Under the pieces are notes generated by a model, which was not told the DNA's origin, did no database searches, and saw only the letters and a list, made by a program, of their open reading frames with translations. This document shows positions 27,313-36,490 of a DNA stretch of 64,000 bases, piece after piece; position 1 is the first letter of the stretch, and each line of letters begins with the position of its first letter. Source of the stretch: Bacteroidia bacterium (lineage in GTDB: Bacteria > Bacteroidota > Bacteroidia > M30B66); contig JAGYKL010000007.1 of the NCBI GenBank assembly GCA_018401705.1, forward strand, positions 62,001 through 126,000, written 5' to 3'. The translations under genes were made by a program, and so were the position numbers.

Positions 27313-27327
27313 TTGAATAAATAATCG

Positions 27328-27366
27328 AAACAGGCGCTTACTTAATCAGTAGCGCCTGTTTCATTT
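27328..27366 (+). terminator. Rho-independent terminator after the type B surface protein gene
   Basis: AAACAGGCGCT (27328-27338) pairs with AGCGCCTGTTT (27351-27361) and is followed by CATTT. The stem ends 10 bases before the ATG at 27372 of the next gene. Confidence 0.8.
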
Positions 27367-27371
27367 ATATT

Positions 27372-29183
27372 ATGATAAGAACAATTCTCATTTTACTATT
27401 AATTTCAAGTTCGCTTCTTATGGCTCACGATTATCACTCTTTCGCAAAACCTGAAGATTGCGCATTAACTCATGCTAAATTTGATTTAAATATAGACTTT
27501 GAAAATAAAGTCATCTCGGGAATTGCTTATCTAAGTCTTAAGAAAGTAAAAAATGTAAAAGAGGTCTTTATCGATACCAAAGACCTTGATATTATTTCAG
27601 TAAACGATATTTCAGGAAAAGCATTAACATTTGAACTTTTAGAAAAGGTCGAGTTTTTAGGGCGTGCCCTTAGAATTGAACTTCCTAATGACATAAGTGA
27701 GATTTCAATTAGGTACAAAACAACTACTAAATCCTCTGCTCTTCAATGGCTAAGCCCCGAGCAAACTAAAGGAAAAAAATACCCTTTCCTTTTCACTCAA
27801 GGTCAGGCCATTTTATCAAGAACTTGGATACCTGTGCAAGACAGTCCCGGGATTAGATTCACTTGGGAGGCAAACATCTCATGCGATAAAAACTTATTAC
27901 CTGTAATGAGTGGTCTTAACCCTCAGAGCAAGAATGCATCGGGAAACTATCATTTTGAAATGAATAAACCGGTTCCGGCATATTTAATTGCATTAGCTGT
28001 TGGAAATCTTGATTTCAAATCATTGGGTCCAAAAACAGGAGTTTATTCAGAACCTGAAATGCTTGAGATGTCAGCATTAGAATTTTCTGATTTGGAAGCG
28101 ATGCTGCAGGCTGCTGAAGCATTATATGGTGAATACAAATGGGGAAGATATGATGTAATTGTTCTACCTCCTTCTTTTCCTTTCGGAGGAATGGAAAACC
28201 CAATGTTAACCTTTGCAACTCCAACTATTCTTGCAGGAGACAAATCACTTACGTCGCTTATTGCCCATGAATTAGCTCATAGCTGGTCAGGAAACTTAGT
28301 TACTAACCAAACATGGGATGACTTCTGGCTAAATGAGGGTTTCACTGTCTATTTTGAGAGGAGAATAATGGAATCGCTTTATGGAAAAGACTATGCTGAC
28401 ATGCTTGCTGTTCTTGGCTACCAAGACTTAATTGAAACCATAACCGATTTAGGTAACGAATCCGACGACACGAAACTTAAGCTTAACCTTAAAGGCAGAG
28501 ATGCTGATGATGGGATGACTGATATAGCCTACGAAAAAGGCTGCCTCCTTCTTTTACAATTAGAAAAAATGAAAGGCCGGCAAGCTTTCGACAAATTCCT
28601 CAATGAGTATTTTAATAATTTTGCATTTAAATCAATTTCAACCGAAGAATTTCTGGAATATATCTCTGAAAGGTTAGCCTTAACGGCTGATGAACTCAGC
28701 GTTATGAAAACTTGGATTTATCAACCCGGTTTACCGGGTGAAATTGCTATTCCATCTTCTTCACTCTTTGAAAATGTGGATGCAGAAATAGCGGCTTTTG
28801 TTTCAGGTAAAAAAGAGCCTGTTCAGCTTGAAGTAAAAAACTGGAGTTCACATGAATGGCTGCATTTTTTAAGAAACCTTCCGGGAAACCTAAGCCTTGA
28901 TAAAGTCGAAAATCTGGATGATGTTTTTGAATTTACAGCAAGTGGAAATTCAGAAATAAAATTTGCTTGGCTTATGAAGGTGATTCCTCTAGGTTACAAA
29001 AAAGCGGATAAAGCGGCAGATGAGTTTTTATTATCTGTAGGTCGAAGAAAGTTCGTTCTTCCAATGTTTAAGATGTTAGCTGCACAGCCTAGACTAAAAG
29101 AACATGCAAAAGAGCTTTATTCAAATGCGCGCCTCGGTTATCATTCAGTAACAGCACAAAGTGTTGATGAAGTTTTTAATTAG
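27372..29183 (+). CDS. M1 family aminopeptidase (leukotriene A4 hydrolase-like)
   Basis: 603 residues. Short hydrophobic N-terminus (1-18, LLLISSSLLMAH), probably a signal peptide. GGMEN (272-276) is the exopeptidase motif, and the zinc site is H299-E-L-A-H303 with E322 in WLNEGF. The C-terminal ~150 residues form the helical domain found in leukotriene A4 hydrolase-type aminopeptidases, so the full three-domain layout is present. Likely removes N-terminal residues from peptides in the periplasm. Its start codon lies immediately behind a terminator. Confidence 0.93.
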   Translation: MIRTILILLLISSSLLMAHDYHSFAKPEDCALTHAKFDLNIDFENKVISGIAYLSLKKVKNVKEVFIDTKDLDIISVNDISGKALTFELLEKVEFLGRALRIELPNDISEISIRYKTTTKSSALQWLSPEQTKGKKYPFLFTQGQAILSRTWIPVQDSPGIRFTWEANISCDKNLLPVMSGLNPQSKNASGNYHFEMNKPVPAYLIALAVGNLDFKSLGPKTGVYSEPEMLEMSALEFSDLEAMLQAAEALYGEYKWGRYDVIVLPPSFPFGGMENPMLTFATPTILAGDKSLTSLIAHELAHSWSGNLVTNQTWDDFWLNEGFTVYFERRIMESLYGKDYADMLAVLGYQDLIETITDLGNESDDTKLKLNLKGRDADDGMTDIAYEKGCLLLLQLEKMKGRQAFDKFLNEYFNNFAFKSISTEEFLEYISERLALTADELSVMKTWIYQPGLPGEIAIPSSSLFENVDAEIAAFVSGKKEPVQLEVKNWSSHEWLHFLRNLPGNLSLDKVENLDDVFEFTASGNSEIKFAWLMKVIPLGYKKADKAADEFLLSVGRRKFVLPMFKMLAAQPRLKEHAKELYSNARLGYHSVTAQSVDEVFN

Positions 29184-29247
29184 CATAAAATTCAATTACA
29201 ATTACCTGAACCTAATGTCTTAATTTTACAGAATATTTAAGAAATCT

Positions 29248-29763
29248 ATGAGTTTACAAACAACATCTTTTAAAGGCCGCCCGGTGAACTTACTTGACCC
29301 ATTGCCGGAAGTAGAAGAAAATGCATTTGACTTTACTTTTGTAAAGACAGACCTAAGCGAAAGCAGTCTTTACGACTATGAAGACAAAATCAAGGTAGTT
29401 ATTGGTGTACCAAGCCTTGATACAGGAATATGCCAGAGAGAAACTCGTGAATTCAATGAACGTCTGGCAAAGAAAGAAGGCGTTATTGGAATCATCATAT
29501 CTAAAGACCTTCCTTTTGCAATGAAACGCTTCTGCGAAGCAGAAGGAATAGAAAATGTAGTTAGTGCCTCTGATTATCGCTACAATGATTTCACGAGAGA
29601 ATATGGAACAGAAATGCTAGATGGTCCATTAAAAGGTCTAAGTGCTAGAACTGTTTTTATTATCGATAGAGATAATAAGATAAGATATGTAGAATTAACC
29701 AGAGACGTGATAGAAGAACCTAATTACGATAAAGTAATTGAAGCGTTGGATGCAATGTTATAA
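29248..29763 (+). CDS. tpx: Thiol peroxidase (Tpx, atypical 2-Cys peroxiredoxin)
   Basis: 171 residues. The peroxidatic cysteine is C62 in PSLDTGICQRETREFNERL and the resolving cysteine is C96 in KRFCEAEGI, the spacing of E. coli Tpx. It reduces lipid and alkyl hydroperoxides with thioredoxin in the cytoplasm or periplasm; no signal peptide is seen here. It is separated from the convergent kinase gene by a strong bidirectional terminator. Confidence 0.94.
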   Translation: MSLQTTSFKGRPVNLLDPLPEVEENAFDFTFVKTDLSESSLYDYEDKIKVVIGVPSLDTGICQRETREFNERLAKKEGVIGIIISKDLPFAMKRFCEAEGIENVVSASDYRYNDFTREYGTEMLDGPLKGLSARTVFIIDRDNKIRYVELTRDVIEEPNYDKVIEALDAML

Positions 29764-29783
29764 ACGGCGCAAAACCACATAAT

Positions 29784-29818
29784 AAAAAGCCCCAATGGAA
29801 TATCCATTGGGGCTTTTT
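29784..29818. terminator. Bidirectional terminator between tpx and the PfkB kinase gene
   Basis: A 16-bp perfect stem (AAAAAGCCCCAATGGA / TCCATTGGGGCTTTTT) with a 3-base loop. The A-run and T-run make it work in both directions. Confidence 0.92.
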
Positions 29819-29839
29819 TATGAGGATTTCTTTACCAGA

Positions 29840-30766
29840 TTAATCTATTAAAGAAATATCAAATTGAACCAAGTCAATGAATTGTTGAACTCGCTCATCA
29901 ACCTCCTCTTGAGACAAGTTTTGAATACGTTCGGTACCAAATTTTTCAACACTAAAAGAAGCCATTGCTGAGCCGAAAATCACAGCACGCTTCATATTAT
30001 CAAATGAAATATCTCTGGTTTCTGCAAGGTAACCAATAAAGCCGCCTGCAAAACTATCGCCGGCTCCTGTTGGGTCAAATACATCTTCCAAAGGAAGCGC
30101 CGGTGCAAAGAACACTTGATGTTCATTAAACAACAATGCTCCGTGTTCACCTTTCTTAATGATTAAATATTTTGGCCCCATCAATAAAATCTTTTGAGCT
30201 GCTTTTACCAAAGAATACTCCCCTGAGAGTTGACGAGCTTCCTCATCATTTATTGTAAGTACATCAACCTTCTTTAACAACGCATGTAATTGGTCTAATG
30301 CAATATCCATCCAGAAGTTCATAGTATCAAGAACAACAAGCTTAGGTCTTTCAACTAACCTGTCGATGACGCTCATTTGAACCGCTGGCGCAAGATTTCC
30401 AAGCATTAAGAAATCACAATCTTGGTAAGACTCGGGAATAATAGGGTCGAAACCTTCAAGTACATTTAATTGTGTTTCAAGAGTATCGCGCGTATTCATA
30501 TCATTATGATACTTTCCACTCCAGAAAAACGTTTTCTCACCTTGCTTAATCTGCAAGCCATCAGTATTTATCCTTCGCTTCTGCATCATTGTAATAGCAT
30601 CTGAAGGAAAGTCATCGCCGACAACTGAAACGAGGTTAATATTTTTAGCAAAATATGATGCTGCAATAGAAATAAAGGTTGCAGCTCCTCCAACTATTTT
30701 ATCTGTTTTGCCAAAAGGCGTTTCAATAGCATCAAATGCAACAGTTCCAATAACTAATAAACTCAT
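29840..30766 (-). CDS. PfkB family sugar/nucleoside kinase
   Basis: 308 residues, ribokinase fold. N-terminal VVGDDFPSDAI and GGAATFIS are substrate-side motifs, and the C-terminal signature DPTGAGDSFAGGF carries the anion-hole GAGD and catalytic aspartate. It phosphorylates a sugar or nucleoside with ATP; the substrate cannot be assigned. It begins 2 bases after the aminotransferase gene and is probably co-transcribed. Confidence 0.9.
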   Translation of the reverse strand: MSLLVIGTVAFDAIETPFGKTDKIVGGAATFISIAASYFAKNINLVSVVGDDFPSDAITMMQKRRINTDGLQIKQGEKTFFWSGKYHNDMNTRDTLETQLNVLEGFDPIIPESYQDCDFLMLGNLAPAVQMSVIDRLVERPKLVVLDTMNFWMDIALDQLHALLKKVDVLTINDEEARQLSGEYSLVKAAQKILLMGPKYLIIKKGEHGALLFNEHQVFFAPALPLEDVFDPTGAGDSFAGGFIGYLAETRDISFDNMKRAVIFGSAMASFSVEKFGTERIQNLSQEEVDERVQQFIDLVQFDISLID

Positions 30767-30768
30767 TT

Positions 30769-31965
30769 TTATTGTGGATTAGGGTAAACTAAGAGAGCCT
30801 GCCGCAGAATTTCGACCGACTTTTTTAAATCTTCAACATTTAATACATAACCAATTCTCACTTCATCATTTCCAGAACCTTCAGTTGCATAGAACCCTGT
30901 TGCTGGAGCTAACATAACTGTTGCATTCTCAAACGAAAATGATTCAAGTAGCCATCTGCAAAAGTGATCTGAATTATGAATTGGCAATCTGGCCATAGCG
31001 TAAAAAGCTCCGCTTGGATTAGGACAAAACACACCTGGTATAGAATTCAAACCCTCGACCAGTACATCTCGTCTCTCTACATACTCAGAAATTACTTTTT
31101 GAAAATAAGAATCAGGTGTGTCAAGAGCAGCTTCACCAGCAATTTGACCGAAAGTAGGTGGACTCAATCTTGCTTGTGCGAATTTCATTGCAGTGTCCAT
31201 TACATGTTTATTTCTAGTAACTAAAGCTCCAATTCGGGCTCCACACATTGAATATCGTTTTGAAACAGAGTCCACTAAAATTACATGTTCATCAAGACCA
31301 TCAAGCTGCATAGCTGAAAAGAATGATAAACCATCATAGCAAAACTCTCTGTACACTTCGTCAGAAAACAAATACAAATCATGCTTAACAACCAAGTCTC
31401 TAAGCTTTTTCAATTCATCTTTCTCATAAACTCTTCCAGTTGGATTTCCTGGATTTGAAATTAGAATTGCTTTTGTTCTTGATGATATTAAGCTTTCAAA
31501 TTCTTCTGCCTCTGGCAGGCTAAAGCCAGTATCAATTGATGTTTTCACAGGCACAACAACAGCGCCAGCAGCAAGAGCAAAGCTTAGGTAGTTTGCATAA
31601 AACGGCTCTGGAATAATTATTTCATCACCTGGGTCTAAACAAGACATCATTCCAAAAAGCAATGCCTCAGAGCCTCCTGTGGTAATCATTACCTCCTCTT
31701 GAGAAACAGGAATTGAGTTCTTTGTATAGTACTGAGCCAGCTTCCTGCGATAGGATTCAAAACCCGCACTATGACTATATTCAATAACCTTTAAATCGGT
31801 TTCTTTAATAGCATTTAATGCTACTTCAGGTGTTTCAATATCTGGTTGACCAATATTGAGATGGTAAATTTTAGTTCCTTTCTTCTTAGCTATTTCAGCA
31901 TATGGAACTAATTTCCTGATTGGAGAGGCTGGCATAGCAACCCCTTTATGAGAAATCGTTGGCAT
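30769..31965 (-). CDS. PLP-dependent aminotransferase, class I/II (aspartate/aromatic type)
   Basis: 398 residues. The PLP lysine is K236 in VDSVSKRYSMCGARIG, with SNPGNPTGRVY and SDEVYREFCYDG upstream. The N-terminus MPTISHKGVAMPASPIRKL fits family members, so the start is secure. It probably acts on aspartate or a similar amino acid in the cytoplasm. Odd point: the ATG is only 13 bases behind an intrinsic terminator for the upstream gene, so its promoter or read-through control is unclear. Confidence 0.9.
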   Translation of the reverse strand: MPTISHKGVAMPASPIRKLVPYAEIAKKKGTKIYHLNIGQPDIETPEVALNAIKETDLKVIEYSHSAGFESYRRKLAQYYTKNSIPVSQEEVMITTGGSEALLFGMMSCLDPGDEIIIPEPFYANYLSFALAAGAVVVPVKTSIDTGFSLPEAEEFESLISSRTKAILISNPGNPTGRVYEKDELKKLRDLVVKHDLYLFSDEVYREFCYDGLSFFSAMQLDGLDEHVILVDSVSKRYSMCGARIGALVTRNKHVMDTAMKFAQARLSPPTFGQIAGEAALDTPDSYFQKVISEYVERRDVLVEGLNSIPGVFCPNPSGAFYAMARLPIHNSDHFCRWLLESFSFENATVMLAPATGFYATEGSGNDEVRIGYVLNVEDLKKSVEILRQALLVYPNPQ

Positions 31966-31971
31966 AGAAAA

Positions 31972-32000
31972 TAAAAAACCCCGACGCTTATGCGTCGGGG
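31972..32000 (-). terminator. Rho-independent terminator after the DUF1573 gene, next to the aminotransferase start
   Basis: Minus strand: CCCCGACGC, loop ATAA, GCGTCGGGG, then T6. Stem 9 bp, all matched, mostly G/C. It ends 13 bases before the aminotransferase ATG at 31965. Confidence 0.88.
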
Positions 32001-32027
32001 TGCAAATATGCTAATTTTTTAAAGACA

Positions 32028-32492
32028 TTACTTCTCAAGAGGTGCCATTCCTGTCTTTTTCTCAGGCATGCCAGCATCAGCTGGTGGTGGCTCAACATTC
32101 CCTTTGATATACAATACTTTCGTGCCAGTCTTGTCTTTTCCGGCATTCTGAACTGTTAAAGTAACATTTTTGTTGATAGCTCCTGAACGTTTTGTGTCAT
32201 AGCTAACTTTAATAACACCCTTCTTTCCAGGTGCAATTGGTTCTTTCGGCCATTCAGGAACGGTGCAACCGCAACTTCCTCTAGCATTTGAAATCACAAA
32301 TGGTTCTTTTCCTGTATTTTCAAATTCGAACTCACAAGTACCATCTGCACCATTCTTAATGGTACCATAGTCATGTGTTTCTTTTTCAAATTTGATCGTC
32401 GGAGTCCAGTTTTGATCCGTAGATGCTGGTTGGGCATGAAGGGCGATGAAGCCAAACGCCACAAAAGCCATCGATAAAATTGATCGTCTCAT
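32028..32492 (-). CDS. DUF1573 domain exported protein
   Basis: 154 residues. Signal peptide about 1-20 (FGFIALHAQ). The DUF1573 domain (ASPM/SPD2/hydin-like Ig fold) contains THDYGTIKNGADGTCEFEF, the NARGSCGCTVPEWP cysteine pair and PGKKGVIKVSYDTKRSG. Such small exported proteins are common in Bacteroidota; their function is not settled. Divergent from valS over a 259-base gap. Confidence 0.9.
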   Translation of the reverse strand: MRRSILSMAFVAFGFIALHAQPASTDQNWTPTIKFEKETHDYGTIKNGADGTCEFEFENTGKEPFVISNARGSCGCTVPEWPKEPIAPGKKGVIKVSYDTKRSGAINKNVTLTVQNAGKDKTGTKVLYIKGNVEPPPADAGMPEKKTGMAPLEK

Positions 32493-32719
32493 TTTTGTGT
32501 TCTTTGGTGTTTAATTAATTGATTGTACAAAGTTAATTTTTATTTCAGCGATTCAGTTTCATTTTGAAAAATTTCTAATAAAACCAAGGCGACGAAAATT
32601 ATCAATAATCGTTCCAAAAAAAACAGTGAAATCAATTATTAATAAATCGATTCAAATATACCCGAATCTTTTGAATGCCTTCTTTTTGTGGCTTCTTAAA
32701 TAATTCCCTTATAAAAAAC

Positions 32720-32727
32720 TATTTTTG
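32720..32727 (+). promoter_or_regulatory. -7 box (TATTTTTG) of valS
   Basis: Exact match to TAnnTTTG, 24 bases before the valS ATG at 32752. The TTG inside it could be misread as an in-frame start at 32725. In the rest of the 259-base divergent gap (32493-32751) I see no gene or RNA structure. Confidence 0.5.
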
Positions 32728-32751
32728 CAGCCCTCGTTAGAACACACAAGC

Positions 32752-35388
32752 ATGGAACTGCCAATTAAATATAACCCAAACACAACCGAAGATAAGTGGT
32801 ATGCCGAATGGCTGAAAAACAATCTGTTTCACTCAGAACCAGATAGTCGACCTTCATTCACAATTGTAATCCCTCCGCCAAATGTAACGGGAGTTCTACA
32901 TATGGGTCATATGCTTAACAATACCATTCAAGATGTATTGATTAGAAGGGCAAGAATGCAAGGCAAAAATACATGCTGGGTTCCCGGAACCGACCATGCC
33001 TCTATTGCCACAGAAGCTAAAGTTGTTGCCAAGCTTAAAGCTGATGGCATCGAAAAAGCATCTCTTTCTAGAGATGAATTTTTAAGTCATGCATGGCAAT
33101 GGAAGGAAAAACATGGAGGAATCATTCTCGAACAACTAAAAAAGTTAGGTGCTGCTTGCGACTGGGAAAGAACAAAGTTCACCATGGATCCAGAGATGAG
33201 TAAAGCCGTTATTGATACTTTCATTAAACTCTATAACGAAGGACTCATTTATCGCGGCGTTAGAATGATTAACTGGGACCCTTCTGCTCAAACAGCACTT
33301 TCTGATGAAGAAGTTATTTATAAGGAAAATCCAGGCAAGCTTTTCTATGTTGTATATTCTATTGCAAATTCTGAAAAGACGATAACAATAGCTACAACCA
33401 GACCTGAAACTATTTTGGGTGATACTGCAATTTGTGTTCATCCAGATGACTCGCGCTTTTCTGAGCTTGTTGGACAAAAAGCTATAGTTCCTCTAATAAA
33501 TAGAGAGATTCCGATAATTGCCGACGAATATGTTGATATGACATTCGGAACAGGAGCACTTAAGATTACTCCCGCACATGATATCAACGACTACCATCTT
33601 GGAATCAAACACAAACTCCCTGTTATAGATGTAATTTCTGCTGATGGCAAGATGAGCGAAGCAGCTCAGTTGTTTGTTGGAGAAGATCGATTTGTTGTAC
33701 GAAAGAAAATTATTAAGGAGCTTGATTCAAACGAAAAGTTGCTTAAAATTGAAGAAATCATTAATAAAGTTGGTCATTCTGAAAGAACTGATGCTGTTAT
33801 TGAGCCCCGCCTTTCACTGCAGTGGTTTGTTAAAATGCAGGAAATGGCACAACCTGCATTAAAAGCAGTTCTTGATGGAGAAGTGCAACTTCACCCAGCA
33901 AAATTTGTAAATACCTACAAGCATTGGATGGAGAATGTTAAAGACTGGTGCATTTCTCGTCAACTTTGGTGGGGCCAGCGTATTCCTGCTTGGTATGATA
34001 AAGAAGGTGATTTTGTTGTGGCCTCATCGGCCGATGAGGCCTTAAGTAAGTTTAAAGATCTTGGTAAAAGCCTTGAAGTATCAGAACTTAGTCAGGATGA
34101 AGATGTACTTGACACATGGTTTTCAAGTTGGTTATGGCCAATAACGGTATTTGATGCAGATGCCATTTCAAAGCCTAAATCTGAATGGAATGCCGACTTA
34201 AAATACTACTACCCAACTCAGGATCTAGTAACGGCTCCAGAAATATTGTTCTTTTGGGTTGCCAGAATGATAATGGCTGGAATAACATTTTGTGATGAAG
34301 TTCCATTCAAAAATGTTTATCTCACCGGAATTGTGAGGGATAAACTAGGAAGAAAAATGTCTAAATCTTTAGGCAATTCTCCTGACCCTATAGACTTAAT
34401 TAATAAATATGGTGCTGATGGAGTTCGTTTAGGAATGCTGCTTACTTCTCCTGCAGGTAATGATTTACCATTTGATGAAAGCCTCTGTGAACAAGGTAGA
34501 AATTTCAATAATAAATTGTGGAACGCCTTCAGACTTATCAATTCTTGGGAAGTAACAGATACTCCAGCCGAGAAAGCTTCTGAAGAAGCCGTGGCATGGT
34601 TCTTCTCTAAACTCCAGGATGAAAAGCTACGAATTGAAGATTTGTTTAGCAAATACAGGATTTCTGAAGCACTAATGGCTTTGTATAAATTAGTTTGGGA
34701 TGATTACTGTGCATGGTTTTTAGAAGCTATAAAACCGGCATATCAGCACCCAATCAACGAAAGCACAAAGATAGCTGCTCAGGATTTTATGAAGGACTTG
34801 CTAAGAATGCTACATCCTTTTGTCCCATTTATTACTGAAGAAATTTGGAGCTTCCTTAAGTCTGATGAAGATGCTCAATTTATTCTAAATGAATCGGAAG
34901 CTGTTGTTAAAGAAGTAGACCCAACTGTCTTAACTCAATTCGAATTAATTAGAGAAACAGTAAGTGCGGTTAGAAACTTTAGGAATGAAAAAGGTATCTC
35001 ACCTAAAGAATCAATTACGCTCTATTGCAGAAGCAGAAATGATGAAAGAATGATTCCATTTCAGGCTTCCTTAATGAAATTAGCTAATATCGATGAACTT
35101 GTGTTTTCGCAAGAAAAACCAGAGCCTAGTTTCATGCTTGTAATTAGAACAGATGAGTTCTTTATCCCTGTTGCAAACGCTGTAGATATTGAAGCTGAAA
35201 AAACGAAACTTGCAAGTGAGCTAGACTATCTAAAGGGCTTTCTAAACTCTGTTGGCAAAAAGTTAAGTAATGAGAAATTCATAGCTAACGCGAAGCCAGA
35301 AATAATTGCAAACGAAAGAAAAAAAGAAGCTGATACTCTTCAAAAAATCAACATGATTGAAAAGCAACTTAAAGGATTTCTTGAGTGA
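32752..35388 (+). CDS. valS: Valyl-tRNA synthetase
   Basis: 878 residues from ATG 32752 (MELPIKYNPNTTEDKWY), normal length. The HIGH-type motif is in PNVTGVLHMGHML (about 45-57) and KMSKS in GRKMSKSLGNSPDP (about 535). An editing (CP1) domain lies between, with TTRPETILGDTA. The C-terminal 60 residues form the expected coiled-coil arm (ASELDYLKGFLNSVGKKL). It charges tRNA-Val in the cytoplasm. It is preceded by its own promoter and needs no leader structure that I can see. Confidence 0.97.
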   Translation: MELPIKYNPNTTEDKWYAEWLKNNLFHSEPDSRPSFTIVIPPPNVTGVLHMGHMLNNTIQDVLIRRARMQGKNTCWVPGTDHASIATEAKVVAKLKADGIEKASLSRDEFLSHAWQWKEKHGGIILEQLKKLGAACDWERTKFTMDPEMSKAVIDTFIKLYNEGLIYRGVRMINWDPSAQTALSDEEVIYKENPGKLFYVVYSIANSEKTITIATTRPETILGDTAICVHPDDSRFSELVGQKAIVPLINREIPIIADEYVDMTFGTGALKITPAHDINDYHLGIKHKLPVIDVISADGKMSEAAQLFVGEDRFVVRKKIIKELDSNEKLLKIEEIINKVGHSERTDAVIEPRLSLQWFVKMQEMAQPALKAVLDGEVQLHPAKFVNTYKHWMENVKDWCISRQLWWGQRIPAWYDKEGDFVVASSADEALSKFKDLGKSLEVSELSQDEDVLDTWFSSWLWPITVFDADAISKPKSEWNADLKYYYPTQDLVTAPEILFFWVARMIMAGITFCDEVPFKNVYLTGIVRDKLGRKMSKSLGNSPDPIDLINKYGADGVRLGMLLTSPAGNDLPFDESLCEQGRNFNNKLWNAFRLINSWEVTDTPAEKASEEAVAWFFSKLQDEKLRIEDLFSKYRISEALMALYKLVWDDYCAWFLEAIKPAYQHPINESTKIAAQDFMKDLLRMLHPFVPFITEEIWSFLKSDEDAQFILNESEAVVKEVDPTVLTQFELIRETVSAVRNFRNEKGISPKESITLYCRSRNDERMIPFQASLMKLANIDELVFSQEKPEPSFMLVIRTDEFFIPVANAVDIEAEKTKLASELDYLKGFLNSVGKKLSNEKFIANAKPEIIANERKKEADTLQKINMIEKQLKGFLE

Positions 35389-35435
35389 GTTAGAATTTTA
35401 GAATGTTGAAGTTGTTTTTTTCTTAATTTCAGCAA

Positions 35436-36479
35436 ATGAAGTTTTATGTGTTTCTGTCTACTGTTTTCATCTGTGGAATCTGCCAAGCTCAGATTACTCT
35501 GGACCAAAATGATTACTTCGATTTTGGTAATGAATATTATCGAAGCTTTATAAATTTTGGTTTGGATACCATTGATCTTGAAAGTAGTTCAGGTGAAAAT
35601 CAGGTTTGGGATTTTTCTTGGCTTGAACGCGATTTTACTGATACACTAAAAATAATCAAGGCTGACCTAAGCCCATTTGGTACTGAGTTTCCTGATGCTG
35701 ATTTCGGAATTTCATCAAATCAAAATAATTTCTTTTATGAAGAGCTTAACTCAACCGGAGTTGCAATCTTAGGCAGAGTTAATTATGACATTATATTTGA
35801 CTACAGTACTATTTATCGTTTTAATTCAAGTGGAAATGCTTTTATTTTTCCGCTTTCATACAATGACTCATACAACTTTGGATACTCTTATAGGGTTCAA
35901 TATCCTACTCTATTTCCAGGCACTGACTCAATTCGCCAATTCAATTCGAGCTTTTTCGAATTAAATGTTGATGCATTTGGAACTTTGTTGATGCCTAATG
36001 GCAACTTCGATGTGCTTCGTCTTAAACAGATTGCCTATCTCAGTGATACAGTTTCAGTATATGACGAACCGGGAGGCTGGGGTAATACTTCAATAAATCG
36101 GGATACAACGATTACCTGGCTATACTTTGCCAAAAATATCGGCTATCGTTTGCTTTCGTTTAACCAACAACCTGATGGCACAGGGAAAATTGTAAGTTGG
36201 GTAAAAGACTTTTTACTTTCTAATGAAGATAAAATACCTTATTCAAAGGTAAAAATCTATCCACAACCTGCCAACGAGAAGATTTTTATTGAACATACTG
36301 AAGATTTTCATTATCAACTTTTTAACATTCAAGGGAAGCTTGAACTTAAAGGCGATTTGCTTAAAGATGATAACTATTTATCAATTATTGGATTATCTCC
36401 TGGCTTATATATTTTGAAATTAAACAATAGTCAAGGACAACTTTTTAGCACGCAAAAAGTTTTAGTTGGATACAATTAA
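35436..36479 (+). CDS. Secreted protein with T9SS type A sorting domain, unknown function
   Basis: 347 residues. Signal peptide about 1-18 (FICGICQAQ). The body (20-265) is beta-rich with DYFDFGNEYY, GENQVWDFSWL and VRYNDSYNFGY-like segments; many otherwise uncharacterised T9SS proteins share this N-terminal domain. The last ~75 residues are a type A sorting domain (YSKVKIYPQPANEKIFIE ... PGLYILKL). No enzymatic motif was found. It lies 11 bases upstream of mqnD and probably shares its transcript, although the roles are unrelated. Confidence 0.75.
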   Translation: MKFYVFLSTVFICGICQAQITLDQNDYFDFGNEYYRSFINFGLDTIDLESSSGENQVWDFSWLERDFTDTLKIIKADLSPFGTEFPDADFGISSNQNNFFYEELNSTGVAILGRVNYDIIFDYSTIYRFNSSGNAFIFPLSYNDSYNFGYSYRVQYPTLFPGTDSIRQFNSSFFELNVDAFGTLLMPNGNFDVLRLKQIAYLSDTVSVYDEPGGWGNTSINRDTTITWLYFAKNIGYRLLSFNQQPDGTGKIVSWVKDFLLSNEDKIPYSKVKIYPQPANEKIFIEHTEDFHYQLFNIQGKLELKGDLLKDDNYLSIIGLSPGLYILKLNNSQGQLFSTQKVLVGYN

Positions 36480-36490
36480 TTGATTCTTTA

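Noticed and set aside
32725-32751. TTG starts inside promoter boxes for valS (32725), ychF (41577) and parE (47311)
   Set aside because: The TTGs are part of the TAnnTTTG boxes; the downstream ATGs match the conserved N-termini.
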